64,000 bases of DNA, taken from contig JBOHFK010000008.1 in NCBI GenBank assembly GCA_050699635.1, forward strand, positions 1 to 64,000, given 5' to 3'. A program made the translations under genes and the position numbers. Shown piece by piece: positions 8,364 to 17,195 of the stretch (position 1 is the first letter of the stretch; each line of letters opens with the position of its first letter). Below the pieces are notes generated by a model. That model saw only the letters and a program-made list of their open reading frames with translations. It did no database searches and was not told where the DNA came from. This stretch comes from GCA-003244245 sp050699635 (GTDB lineage: Bacteria; Actinomycetota; Actinomycetes; Mycobacteriales; Pseudonocardiaceae).

Positions 8364-10051
8364 TGCTCACTCCCCGGATCCCGCAAGGGCAGGAACAGCC
8401 CGTAGCCCAGGTATCGCCCGGCGCCGAGGAGCACCGGCCCCCGCACCCTTTCCCGGAAGGTCAGCGCAATGTGGACGGTCTGCTTCAGTTCCCCGGTCCC
8501 AGCGGCCACGAATCGGGGAAATGCTCGACCGCTTCGTGTTCGTCCATTCGTGGCCCGTGGAACAGCGGACATCATGCCAATCGGCGAGATCACCACGTCC
8601 ACCGGCTCCGGCAGGCCGGTCTGGGCACAGGACCGGGAGACGATCTCGCGCACCTGCTCATCCGACACGTCATGCTGCGTCGGATGGTGCAGCGCGCGGA
8701 CGAACCGGTCGAGCGCGACCGGTGTCACCGACACCCATTGATGCGCAGGGCGGCACCAGGTCGTTCGACGCAGCGGCATCGGGTGCTCCGACCAGCCGTC
8801 CTCCGCCGTGGCGACACGTGGCTTACCGAACGTCACATGCCGATCTCCCAGCCGCACTCTGAGTCCACCGGCCTGCCAGCTCGTCAGCGCGGCCACCAGA
8901 GGCTCGTACGGTTGGTCACGGGGTAGGACAAGGGCGACACCGCGCACCGTGCCGCCGGCCCAGCGGTGCCCGACGTCGGGGAGCGGGACGACGGCGACAT
9001 GCGGGCGGGGCTGCCCATCAAGGAACTTCCCACTGAGGAGACCATCCGCGGTGGGAGGCTGGTGCTCGACAAGCGCATCACGCACAGCGCGTGCCAGCTT
9101 CAGCGACCGCGTCACGTGCACGGCGACGTTTTGTTCGCCGGTGTCGGTCCGCATCGGCAGATCGAGCACGATCCAGTCACCCGAATGCAACCCTGCCGGC
9201 TCGGGCGTCTGGGGTGCTTCGGGCGGTCCATAGGCGGTCATCGCCATCGGCAGCAGTCGCGGCGAGGTGCCTTGATGCCGGGCGTATTCGCGCTCGAGGC
9301 GATCAACCAGACCGACGCCTGGCACCCGCAGCACGGTGCCGCCATTCGAGCGCGGCACCAGGGTCACAGGTTGCTCGCACGCCTCGGCGAGACGGCACGA
9401 GACGAGCGTCGAGGAGTGCCCGACCCGGGCCACCCTCGCGAGCAGCCCGTCCAAGGCTGCCCGGGTGCCCGCGTCGGGGTCAGCCGCCGACCAGACAAAC
9501 CAGACGGTGGGCTGCGCCGGAGTGACCGTCGGGAACGTCCGCGGCTGACGGTTCCGATGATCGGGCAGTACTTCCAGCGCTGCGTCGATCATGCTCATCG
9601 ATTCGGTGCCGGTGGCGGCGGTCACCCTGCGAAGCGCCTCCCGGTAGGCACCCTCCTCCTTCCGCATCGCGTTCGTTGCCAGATCCGCAACCTTCTGATC
9701 CCCCAACCGATGCGCCTGTTGCATCGCCAGCGTTGCCGCAATCCGCGCCGAGTCCTTGGCGTCGACCGACGACCGCAGCGCAGTGGGATCGTTCCCGGGC
9801 ACATACACCGTGACCACCCGACGACGCGCTAACTCGCTGGCGTCACTGCACGCGAGTCGAGGTGCCCCCTGACCCTCCAACCAGAGCAGGGCCGCACGTT
9901 CGGCTGGATCAGGTTGGTCGGCATCCGCCCAGGCCGCGACCAGCGCGGAGAACAACCGGGCTGGGTGCGGCGGCCACTCGGCGCGGCGGCGATTGTTGTA
10001 CTCGGTCGCTCCGTAACACCCGGTAAGGAGATCGAGCGCGACGGCGAGCAT
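8360..10051 (-). CDS. csb2: Csb2-family protein (Cas5/Cas6-like), first paralogue
   Basis: A 563-aa Csb2 (GSU0054) protein. The N-terminus TGCYGATEYNNRRRAEWPPH followed by PARLFSALVAAW (residues 10-41) is the family signature, and the C-terminus GPVLLGAGRYLGYGLFLPL is the RAMP glycine-rich segment. In I-G systems this protein binds and may process the crRNA. Its ATG overlaps the csb1 stop by one base and its own stop overlaps the cas3 start by 4 bp. Compared with the second copy (3012-4430) it keeps the more canonical N- and C-terminal motifs, so it is the better candidate for the main Cas5/Cas6 subunit. Confidence 0.85.
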   Translation of the reverse strand: MLAVALDLLTGCYGATEYNNRRRAEWPPHPARLFSALVAAWADADQPDPAERAALLWLEGQGAPRLACSDASELARRRVVTVYVPGNDPTALRSSVDAKDSARIAATLAMQQAHRLGDQKVADLATNAMRKEEGAYREALRRVTAATGTESMSMIDAALEVLPDHRNRQPRTFPTVTPAQPTVWFVWSAADPDAGTRAALDGLLARVARVGHSSTLVSCRLAEACEQPVTLVPRSNGGTVLRVPGVGLVDRLEREYARHQGTSPRLLPMAMTAYGPPEAPQTPEPAGLHSGDWIVLDLPMRTDTGEQNVAVHVTRSLKLARAVRDALVEHQPPTADGLLSGKFLDGQPRPHVAVVPLPDVGHRWAGGTVRGVALVLPRDQPYEPLVAALTSWQAGGLRVRLGDRHVTFGKPRVATAEDGWSEHPMPLRRTTWCRPAHQWVSVTPVALDRFVRALHHPTQHDVSDEQVREIVSRSCAQTGLPEPVDVVISPIGMMSAVPRATNGRTRSGRAFPRFVAAGTGELKQTVHIALTFRERVRGPVLLGAGRYLGYGLFLPLRDPGSEQ

Positions 10052-11313
10052 CAGCCGTCGCCCTGCCCGGCAGCTGCGACATCCTGGCTGCGGCGGATCA
10101 GCTCGACGAGCCGGTCACTGGGCCGCAACGACATCTCACTGCTGCGCCAACCGAGTTGCAGTGCCGCGACCCGGTCAGCAGCCTCGGCCACCAGCTCAAG
10201 CGCCGCAGCGCCATCGATTTCGATTGTCTCGACCGCACCGGCTCGTCCCACGAGATCGAATCTCAGCTTGTCCCGTGGCACCAGGACGCACCTACTACGT
10301 AGGTCGAACCCTTGCTCATAACCCAGCACCGTGGCCGCCAGACCGAGCGCGGCAAGCGCGGTACGCGCCGCACCCTCGGCCGCCGCCCGCTGATCGGCCG
10401 CAATAGGTTCCCCCGCGGTGGTGGTCGGGAAACAGAGCCGGCGAAGCTGAATGAAAGACAACACCGTCGTCCCGACGATCCGCTCCGCAGTGATACCGCC
10501 AGCCTTGGCGTCGATGGACGGAGTGACGTTGCCGTGGTTAAGCAGCGAAGGGCGCCCGGGACGGTCTCCGCCTCGGGCATAGAGCTTGGCCTGATTCTTC
10601 TCTTTCACCGCGTCGTGCTCGTCCAGCGTCCAGCCGAGGGCGTCGGCCGACTCGTAGACTGGGCCCGCCTTGATCTCCACACCGACTGGGTCGATCCGCG
10701 AAGCTGTCTTCACTCCCCGCTGGACCCCGTGGGCCACGATTTCCGAGGTGAGGGCTCGCTCGTACTTCGCGCCCCGGCCACCCTTCGGACCAGTGGAGTC
10801 CCATCCCCCGAAAACCAGCGTGTGCGGGCTGTGATGGAACAGCGCAGACGCGTTGCGACTCGTCGCCTCGGTAATGGCTCTGCCGGTCGGACCATGCCGG
10901 AACAGATCGTCCCCATCGAAGCTGTCCCGCAGCAAAGCGTCGAAGATGCGGTGCGGCGCCTCGTAGTCGCTGATGCGATCGATCCCGAACAGACCTCGGC
11001 CGGCGAAGTCCACCGACGTGACCGGCGCGCTAAGGCTCCCAGAGCGCACGGCGTCGAGCAGCGCACCCTCTTGGTGGTTAGCCTGCCCCGCAACAGAATG
11101 CAACACCGCGCTGACGACCGTGGTCGGCCCATCCGGTCCGGGCACGGTTCGTTCCTCGACCGCGTACCGAGTCTCCGCAGACTCGGACGTGCCATAGGTT
11201 GGGGGGAAGATCTTGTCTCCCGGCCCGCCGAGCGGTTCGAGCTCCAGCCGACTACGGAGACCAACGCTGCCTCTCGTAACGGCGTCGTAGAGGCGATCGT
11301 AACTCAAGGTCAT
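10051..11313 (-). CDS. csb1: Csb1 / Cas7-family backbone subunit of type I-G Cascade
   Basis: A 420-aa Csb1 (GSU0053) protein forming the repeated backbone along the crRNA. Recognised by the N-terminus LYDAVTRGSVGLRSRLELEP, the substrate-binding segment KIFPPTYG, and conserved pieces VLHSVAGQANHQEGALLDAV and FGGWDSTGPKGG. Start chosen at ATG 11313 (MTLSYDRLYD), which has GGGAG six bases upstream; the frame is open for 40 more codons without family similarity. It is the first gene of the effector operon csb1-csb2-cas3-cas8-like-csb2. Confidence 0.88.
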   Translation of the reverse strand: MTLSYDRLYDAVTRGSVGLRSRLELEPLGGPGDKIFPPTYGTSESAETRYAVEERTVPGPDGPTTVVSAVLHSVAGQANHQEGALLDAVRSGSLSAPVTSVDFAGRGLFGIDRISDYEAPHRIFDALLRDSFDGDDLFRHGPTGRAITEATSRNASALFHHSPHTLVFGGWDSTGPKGGRGAKYERALTSEIVAHGVQRGVKTASRIDPVGVEIKAGPVYESADALGWTLDEHDAVKEKNQAKLYARGGDRPGRPSLLNHGNVTPSIDAKAGGITAERIVGTTVLSFIQLRRLCFPTTTAGEPIAADQRAAAEGAARTALAALGLAATVLGYEQGFDLRSRCVLVPRDKLRFDLVGRAGAVETIEIDGAAALELVAEAADRVAALQLGWRSSEMSLRPSDRLVELIRRSQDVAAAGQGDG

Positions 11314-11513
11314 CGCTGCTCCCATGATCAATAGGTGGGTGGCCACGCCCAGCGGGCTCGCCCGCCGCTTCGCCTCGTGGCGCCGAAACTGGTGGGAGGC
11401 TAGCTGAGACCACTGACACCGGGATAACAGCACGATGCCGCCTTGGCCCTCCCAGCATCGCGGAGCGGACCCATTGCGGCATGCAGGTCGGCCAGCCCTC
11501 CCGTCGCAGGGAT
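11314..11513. other. 200-bp gap between csb1 and the upstream toxin gene
   Basis: No gene or repeat is seen. It must hold the effector-operon promoter unless csb1 is read from further upstream, but no promoter motif stands out in the GC-rich sequence. Confidence 0.4.
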
Positions 11514-11782
11514 CTACCGGTAGGCGCTACGCCGGTGCCGGATCATTTCGATGGTCACGGTGTGGCTGGCGTCGTCGATTCGGTACAAGACGCGGTACGT
11601 CGCCCGGCGGGCCGACCAGATCCCCTCCATCGGCGCATGCAGCAGCTTGCCCACCCGGCGCGGATCCTCCCGCAGCGTCCCGAGGATCAACTCAAGAGCA
11701 GCGGCCGCGATCGCCTCTGGCAGCTCCTTACCGATAGCACGCTTCGTCGGCCGGACCAGACAACCCCGTGCGGCTCGTTCAC
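11514..11782 (-). pseudogene. RelE-type toxin gene with an apparent frameshift
   Basis: The body (KRAIGKELPEAIAAAALELI, then VGKLLHAPMEGIWSARRATY and IRHRRSAYR) is a typical RelE-family toxin. The expected N-terminus VNEPHGVVWS is encoded from a GTG at 11782 that overlaps the antitoxin stop as GTGA, but it is in another frame. Moving from VVWS to RPTKRAIG needs one extra base near 11750-11755. So the gene has lost one base, or the sequence has an error. The frame of the body has upstream Met codons (11825/11822), but a protein from them would carry unrelated residues and overlap the antitoxin by over 40 bp. Confidence 0.7.
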
Positions 11783-12063
11783 GCGCTCTGCGAACGTCGA
11801 GCCTCGAATTCAGCCAGCACATCATCGGTGGCGTAGACCTCGCCTGATGACCGCGACAACTCCGCCTCACGCAGATCCGCAACGGCTTGCGGATCGCTGA
11901 GCACTGCCAACGTCTCCTGCAGCGACTCCCACTCAGCCACCGACACCACCATCGCCGCCGGAGTGCCGTTGCGGGTGACCGTTATCTGGCCATGCTGCGA
12001 CTCGACCTCGGACACCAGCGCTGACAGATGGGCCTTCACCTCGGCGAGCGGTAGAACCTTCAT
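11779..12063 (-). CDS. Phd/YefM-family antitoxin
   Basis: A 94-aa antitoxin: MKVLPLAEVKAHLSALVSEV is the DNA-binding Phd/YefM fold, followed by QITVTRNGTPAAMVVSVAEW and an acidic C-terminal arm (YATDDVLAEFEARR) that would wrap the toxin. ATG 12063 was chosen because the family motif begins there; an upstream extension to 12177 has no similarity. The stop overlaps the GTG of the toxin by 4 bp. If the toxin is dead, the antitoxin may survive as a DNA-binding repressor only. It lies upstream of csb1 on the same strand. Confidence 0.88.
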   Translation of the reverse strand: MKVLPLAEVKAHLSALVSEVESQHGQITVTRNGTPAAMVVSVAEWESLQETLAVLSDPQAVADLREAELSRSSGEVYATDDVLAEFEARRSQSA

Positions 12064-12198
12064 GGTCCGAATTCTAGTCACGAAGACTTGCGACGTCCAC
12101 TGGCGCAACGGCCGGTGGTGCTCCACCACAGGATGTGGCAACCGGATGAAACCCGTGCTTACCGCCACCGCAGGCACAGCGTCTAACCAACCGATCGC

Positions 12199-13188
12199 CT
12201 ATTGGCGGAACAGGAATGCGTACATGGCTCTACTTGCGCTCGGGCCACGCGGATCAGCAAAGGAACCAAGCCAGTAGCCGCCGGACCACGCGTGTGCCAG
12301 CCCATCGACGGTCCAGTATTCCTGCACCACCTTGCCAGCCCTGCCTGTCCATCGGCGAACGCGATAAGGATGGCCACCTTGCATCGGTTCGCCGTAGCGG
12401 ACATCGATCGCCGGCTGGTCGAATTCTGCCGTGAAGTCGCCGTCAGAGGCTAGGCGATTGGTCTCCAACCACTGCCGTACGACCAATTCTCCGTTGTAGG
12501 CTATATTGCGCCGATCCTCACTACCGTGAATGACGATTACTGGCATCAATCGAGCCTGATTTCCCATGGCACGGAAAGCTTGCTCGCCCTGACCGACCGG
12601 GTCAGGACCTCCTTTTACCAATATCTGGGTTGCATCAGAACCGTTGGTCGCCGCCTTGTATTCCAGACCGGAGTGGACCGCCACCCCGCTGAACAGGTCC
12701 GGGTACGTCGCACCCAGGACGACAGCCATGCCGCCGCCGGCGGACATCCCAGCGACATATACCCGGCGTGGATCGATGGTCCACCTCTCGGTGTCGGCCA
12801 TCACCGCACGCGTGATGCCGGCAATGATCCCGGGCTCACCGGCATCCCGCTCCTGGTGCCCCGGAAGGAACCAGTTCCAGCAATGGTCTCCGTTTCCATC
12901 GGTCCAGCATTGATCGAGTTGGTCCCCGGTCGGCTGGTCGGCGGATGCAGTTATCCCCAGCACCTGGATAGTCTGCGCTGGATATACCACCACGATGTTG
13001 TGCTCGTCTGCCAGATCGTTCCATTGGGTGGCGATCGCGGAGACGCGGGGAGTCTGCGTACAGCCGTGGAGCATGACCAGCAGCGGTACACTCATGCCCG
13101 TTTTGTAACCGGCCGGAGTATACACGTAATACGGGCGCTTTCCGGACCGGCTCGCAAATAAATGGGGTCCATCCCAGACAGCAGTCAC
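12199..13188 (-). CDS. PHB depolymerase-type esterase (alpha/beta hydrolase)
   Basis: A 329-aa serine hydrolase of the esterase-PHB/LpqC family, acting on short polyesters or feruloyl/acetyl esters. Seen: oxyanion segment VPLLVMLHGCTQTP (about residue 33), nucleophile GMSAGG in VYVAGMSAGGGMA, probable catalytic Asp in VIVIHGSEDRRN and His in DGLAHAWSGG. No signal peptide or lipobox is visible, unlike many secreted members, so the protein as read would be cytoplasmic or exported by another route. GTG start 13188 has GGAG six bases upstream. A PHA synthase is encoded at 40467-42257, too far away to infer a shared operon. Confidence 0.85.
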   Translation of the reverse strand: MTAVWDGPHLFASRSGKRPYYVYTPAGYKTGMSVPLLVMLHGCTQTPRVSAIATQWNDLADEHNIVVVYPAQTIQVLGITASADQPTGDQLDQCWTDGNGDHCWNWFLPGHQERDAGEPGIIAGITRAVMADTERWTIDPRRVYVAGMSAGGGMAVVLGATYPDLFSGVAVHSGLEYKAATNGSDATQILVKGGPDPVGQGEQAFRAMGNQARLMPVIVIHGSEDRRNIAYNGELVVRQWLETNRLASDGDFTAEFDQPAIDVRYGEPMQGGHPYRVRRWTGRAGKVVQEYWTVDGLAHAWSGGYWLGSFADPRGPSASRAMYAFLFRQ

Positions 13189-13236
13189 CTTTTCTCCTCG
13201 TCACTGCCCTGCACCGACGCTAGCAGTCGGGGACCG

Positions 13237-14058
13237 TCACTGCGACCAGACGGCTTCGATGTCGATGGTGACGCGAAGGGTGCGACCAACGGCAAGCACC
13301 CCCGCGAGCAGCGACTGGTTCCAGATCATGCCGAACTGGTCGCGGTCGAGTTGGGTGCTGGCCTCGAATCCAGCACGAATGTCGTCCGCGGGACCGGCCG
13401 CCGTACCCAGGTAGGTGATGTCCAGCGTGACGGGTTGGGTCACCGACTTCAGCGTGAGCCGGCCATCGAGTTGCCAGGTGTCCGGGCGGAGCACGGTCAG
13501 CCGGTGGCCGGTGTAGCGGATCTGGGGGTAGGCCTGCACGTCCAGGAAATCCGGCGAACGCAGGTGCGCGTCCCGGTCGGGATTATCGGTGTCGATGCTG
13601 GCCGCGTCGATGACCACATCGGCTGAACTGTGTTCCAGCGAGTCGGCGACCGTCAGCGTGCCGGCGAACCGGCGGAATCGGCCGTGGACCTTGGCGAAAC
13701 CCAGGTGGACCGCGGTGGCCGCCACGGTGGAGTGGACGGGATCGATCTGCCAGGTCCCGGGCCTGGGCAGCGCGGTCGCGCCGGCCCGGGAGAGCACCAA
13801 ACGGCCCAGATCGACCGGTCCGGCACCGTTGACCTGGCCGGTACGGGCTTGCGGATCATGACCGACCGCGGCGGTGATCACGGTGTAGCTGCCAGGGCCC
13901 AGCCCGGCCACGGCGAAGTGACCGTCGTGGCCGGCGACAGTGCGGCCGGACTGGGTGCCGGTGGCGTCGACGACGGTGACGATGGCGTGCTCAACCGGCC
14001 ATCCATCGCGGGTGACCACAGTGCCGGTGATCACCCCGCCGCCCTCACCAGTTGCCAT
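13237..14058 (-). CDS. YceI-family protein with N-terminal carboxypeptidase-regulatory-like domain
   Basis: A 273-aa protein in two parts. Residues about 5-90 form a carboxypeptidase-regulatory-like beta-sandwich (GVITGTVVTRDGWPVEHAIV, DGHFAVAGLGPGSYTV). Residues about 100-272 are a YceI lipocalin-like barrel (IDPVHSTVAATAVHLGFAKV, VVIDAASIDTDN, HLRSPDFLDVQAYPQIRY), a fold that binds isoprenoid or polyprenyl-like lipids. There is no signal peptide. The gene overlaps the 3' end of the MFS exporter gene by 14 bp, and its N-terminal domain is of the same type as the three at the exporter's C-terminus, so the two probably work together and may derive from one repeated tail. Confidence 0.85.
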   Translation of the reverse strand: MATGEGGGVITGTVVTRDGWPVEHAIVTVVDATGTQSGRTVAGHDGHFAVAGLGPGSYTVITAAVGHDPQARTGQVNGAGPVDLGRLVLSRAGATALPRPGTWQIDPVHSTVAATAVHLGFAKVHGRFRRFAGTLTVADSLEHSSADVVIDAASIDTDNPDRDAHLRSPDFLDVQAYPQIRYTGHRLTVLRPDTWQLDGRLTLKSVTQPVTLDITYLGTAAGPADDIRAGFEASTQLDRDQFGMIWNQSLLAGVLAVGRTLRVTIDIEAVWSQ

Positions 14059-16717
14059 GCTGGTCGACCTCTCGCCGCAGGTGGGCGCCGGCAGTGCCGT
14101 TCCCGGCAGCGTCGGCCACGGTGGCAGGCTGCAATGTGATCACGGTTTCGGTGGGCGTGCCGGGGTTGAGGTGCACCTCGGTAGCCACCGGCGGATACCC
14201 GGTGGCGATCACGGTGTACGCCCCCGCCTGCAGGTCATCGAAAATGAACTCACCATCGTGATCGGTGATCGCCGAACCGACCACATGACCGTCAGAGTCG
14301 AGCAAGGTGGTCAGCGCTTCGGGCACCGGAGCTCCAGCGCTGGCGGTGCGCACGCTGCCCACCAGCTGTGCCCGGGAGGCGACCTCGACGTCGTGGGTGA
14401 CGTCCCCATAGCCGGGGAGCTCGACGGGGCGCGCTACTGGGTGCACCGCGGTGGCTGCCACCGTCAAAGTGTAGAGACCCTGGACCAGGCCGGAAAAACT
14501 GAATCGGCCGTCGGACCCCGTGGTGGTGGTGACCACGACGTCACCACGGATGTCGATCAAAGTGACCACCGCGCCCCCGAGGGGATGCCCGGATCCGGCG
14601 CTGTGCACCGTGCCGGACAGGCTGGAGCCTGCTCCCTCCAGCACGAAGTCGTGACGCACCGGCGAATCGGCCACCACGACCAGCGCGATACCGGGCTGGT
14701 GTGTCGTCACCGCACAGGTGACCAGATAGCTGCCACCACTGGGCGGACCGAGCTGGTACTGCCCGCCGGCGTCGGACTGGTTGCGGTCCAGTTGCCGGCC
14801 GGACAGGTCGGTGAGGGTGAGAGTGGCGCCCGGGAGTGGGGTGTGCCCGCTCTCGCTGATCTGCCCGTAGATCACCGGCCCCGGCCGGTGATCTACGCTG
14901 GCCAGGTCGGTCGCCACGACCGGTGGGGTAGGTACAGCTGGCATGGGTACCTCCTCCTTGATGTCCGAAAAGTTCCTTTCCTGCACTCTACTTCCTGTTG
15001 GCTCCCCCGCCTCCGCAGCGCGTTCGGCAGCGAGTGCCTCGATGCCGGATTGGGTACGCAACGGAATCTCCCGCAGGAAAAGCATGATCACGAAGGCGAC
15101 GGACATCACCCCCGCGGCGACGAGAAAGACCTCGTCCATGGCGTCGGAGAAACCCACCAGGAACGGCCTGGCCAGCCTGTGGTCGATGTGCTGCAAGAAG
15201 GAGGAGTCCTGCAGTACACCGCCGGCGTTGCCGGACGCCATGGCTCCACCAGACCGGATGGCGCGCACGACGACGTCGTTGGCGGGGTTGGCGCGGACAA
15301 CCGGGTCGGCGAGTGCAGACTGGAATTCCGGGGTGGGCACGATGGTGCGAAACGCATCGGCGATCTTGTTTCCGGCGGTGGAGAACAGGATCGACAGGAA
15401 CACCGCGACGCCCATGGTGCCGCCCATCTGCCGGAAGAACGTGGCCGAGGAGGTGGCCACGCCCATGTCACGGGGCGGTACCGCATTCTGCACAGCCATG
15501 ATCAACGTTTGCAGACAGCCTCCGAGCCCGATCCCGAACACCGCCATGTAGACATCGACCTCGGGCAGGGCGGTATCGACCCCCAGACGGAGGTTCAGCA
15601 GCAGGAGCGCAAGGGCCATCAAGGCGGCCCCCACCACGGGGAAGATTTTGTAACGGCCGGTCCGGGAGATCAGCTGCCCGGACACCACGGAGGCAAGGAT
15701 GATCCCGGACATCAGTGGCAGCAGCAGCAGGCCGGCCTTCGTGGGTGACGCCCCCTTGACGATCTGCAGGTACTGCGGCATGAGGACGAGGCCGCCGAAC
15801 ATCCCCGTGCCGATGATCAGTCCCCCGGCCGATGTCACGCTGAACACGCTGTTGCGGAACAGCTGCAGCGGTATCAACGCATCGCCGCCGATCCATCGCT
15901 CGGCCATCACGAACCCGATCAGACCCGCCGCGGCAATCCCGTAACAGGCCACTGCAGCGGCCGAACCCCAGCCCCAATCCCGGCCCTGCTCGGCCACCAC
16001 GAGAATCGGCACGACCCCGACGATCAGCGCCACCGCACCCGGCCAGTCGATGCGGTGCTTACGTGGAGTGTGCGGGATATTCAGCACTCGCGCGACAACG
16101 ACCAGCGCGGCCGCGGCGATCGGGACGTTGACCAGGAACACCCACCTCCATCCGGCAATCCCCAGAATCGAGTCGACCCCGGCGAACGCACCGCCGGCCA
16201 GCGGCCCGATCACGCTCGCGGCGCCGAACACCGCCAGGAAATAACCCTGGTAGCGGGCCCGCTCCCGCGGCGCCACGATGTCACCGATGATGGCGAATGC
16301 CAGCGATATCAGGCCACCGGCACCCAGCCCCTGCACCGCACGGAAGGCCGCCAGCTCATACATCGAGGTGGAGATCGTGCACAGCACCGATCCGACAATG
16401 AAGATCGAGATGGCGGCGAGGAAGAACGGCTTGCGCCCATAAAGGTCCGACAGCTTGCCATACAACGGGGTGGAGATCGTCGCAGTGATCAGGTAGGCGG
16501 TCGTCGCCCAGGCCTGGAGGTTCAGTCCATGCAGGTCATCGGCGATGGTGCGAATCGCGGTCGACACGATCGTCTGGTCCAGCGCCGCCAGCAGGACACC
16601 CAGCATCAACCCGCCGAGGATGGTCTGGATCTGGCGGTGGGTGAAAACTCCGGGCGTCGGCGCCCGCGGGTTGTGGTTGTGGTCGCGCTCCGGCGCCACC
16701 GCCACGGCGGAGGTCAT
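14045..16717 (-). CDS. DHA2-type MFS multidrug exporter with C-terminal regulatory-like repeats
   Basis: An 890-aa drug/proton antiporter of the EmrB/QacA class. Residues about 30-560 are the 14-TM transporter: DQTIVSTAIRTIADDL in TM1, motif A GKLSDLYGRKPFF (87-99), and motif-C-like GPLAGGAFAG. From about residue 615 to 885 there are three carboxypeptidase-regulatory-like units of about 85-90 residues (for example GQISESGHTPLPGATLTLTD and GSVRTASAGAPVPEALTTLL). In DHA2 proteins the C-terminus faces the cytoplasm, so these domains should be inside the cell. The next gene encodes a YceI protein with a fourth such domain and overlaps by 14 bp. Substrate unknown; export of a lipid-like compound would fit the YceI partner. 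Confidence 0.88.
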   Translation of the reverse strand: MTSAVAVAPERDHNHNPRAPTPGVFTHRQIQTILGGLMLGVLLAALDQTIVSTAIRTIADDLHGLNLQAWATTAYLITATISTPLYGKLSDLYGRKPFFLAAISIFIVGSVLCTISTSMYELAAFRAVQGLGAGGLISLAFAIIGDIVAPRERARYQGYFLAVFGAASVIGPLAGGAFAGVDSILGIAGWRWVFLVNVPIAAAALVVVARVLNIPHTPRKHRIDWPGAVALIVGVVPILVVAEQGRDWGWGSAAAVACYGIAAAGLIGFVMAERWIGGDALIPLQLFRNSVFSVTSAGGLIIGTGMFGGLVLMPQYLQIVKGASPTKAGLLLLPLMSGIILASVVSGQLISRTGRYKIFPVVGAALMALALLLLNLRLGVDTALPEVDVYMAVFGIGLGGCLQTLIMAVQNAVPPRDMGVATSSATFFRQMGGTMGVAVFLSILFSTAGNKIADAFRTIVPTPEFQSALADPVVRANPANDVVVRAIRSGGAMASGNAGGVLQDSSFLQHIDHRLARPFLVGFSDAMDEVFLVAAGVMSVAFVIMLFLREIPLRTQSGIEALAAERAAEAGEPTGSRVQERNFSDIKEEVPMPAVPTPPVVATDLASVDHRPGPVIYGQISESGHTPLPGATLTLTDLSGRQLDRNQSDAGGQYQLGPPSGGSYLVTCAVTTHQPGIALVVVADSPVRHDFVLEGAGSSLSGTVHSAGSGHPLGGAVVTLIDIRGDVVVTTTTGSDGRFSFSGLVQGLYTLTVAATAVHPVARPVELPGYGDVTHDVEVASRAQLVGSVRTASAGAPVPEALTTLLDSDGHVVGSAITDHDGEFIFDDLQAGAYTVIATGYPPVATEVHLNPGTPTETVITLQPATVADAAGNGTAGAHLRREVDQHGNW

Positions 16718-16816
16718 GAACAGGGTCCTTCCTGTGTGGCGAGGCCGTGCGCGCCACCGCGACGGTCACCCCAGCCCCGTCAGCAGGACGCACGCCCACA
16801 CCTGTTGGTTGCGTCA

Positions 16817-16830
16817 TACAAATAATTGTA
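16817..16830. promoter_or_regulatory. AT-rich palindrome upstream of the MFS exporter
   Basis: TACAA-ATAA-TTGTA, with perfect 5-bp arms, lies about 100 bp upstream of the exporter start in a very GC-rich setting. It could be the operator of a TetR/MarR-type repressor or overlap a promoter -10 region. No regulator gene is adjacent, so this is only a candidate. Confidence 0.3.
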
Positions 16831-17128
16831 CGGGGCAAGCATGCGCTCCGACCGAGGCCACCCGCAACCAGAATCCGTTGCCCGGCCTCCTGACACCAAA
16901 GATCCATGATCGGCCAAGGTTGATGAACTTGAGCAGAGTCTTGGCACGTCACCCGTTGTAGTTGCCTTGGTCAACAGTGCGCACACTGGGTTTGACCAGT
17001 AACGTTGGGTGACATGGGCCGATCACTTAAGTGAACGGATTCGGCGCAGTGGGCGGCGGCCGTCTGCCGATCGTAACGGCGGATCCCCAGGTGAGTTCGC
17101 CCAAGATCGAATCAGTCAGCGAAGTCGT

Positions 17129-17195
17129 CATGATCGCGGTTTGTGTGTGAGAAATGACAGATTTTGTCGTTCCACACACACAACCAGCGATCATG
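17129..17195. repeat. Long hairpin: 31-bp imperfect inverted repeat, 5-nt loop
   Basis: Arms 17129-17159 and 17165-17195 match at 26 of 31 positions; the outer nine pairs (CATGATCGC) are perfect and the middle is a GTGTGTG/CACACAC stretch. It lies about 150 bp downstream of the lipoprotein hydrolase stop, so it could terminate transcription, but it lacks a T-run and is far longer than a usual terminator. A miniature transposable-element remnant is an alternative. Confidence 0.8.

Noticed and set aside
13940..15748. Long plus-strand open frame (about 600 codons) opposite the MFS/YceI genes
   Set aside because: Antisense to two well-recognised genes; its protein is low-complexity, rich in Gly, His, Arg and Asp, with no family motif. 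Such frames are usual in very GC-rich DNA.
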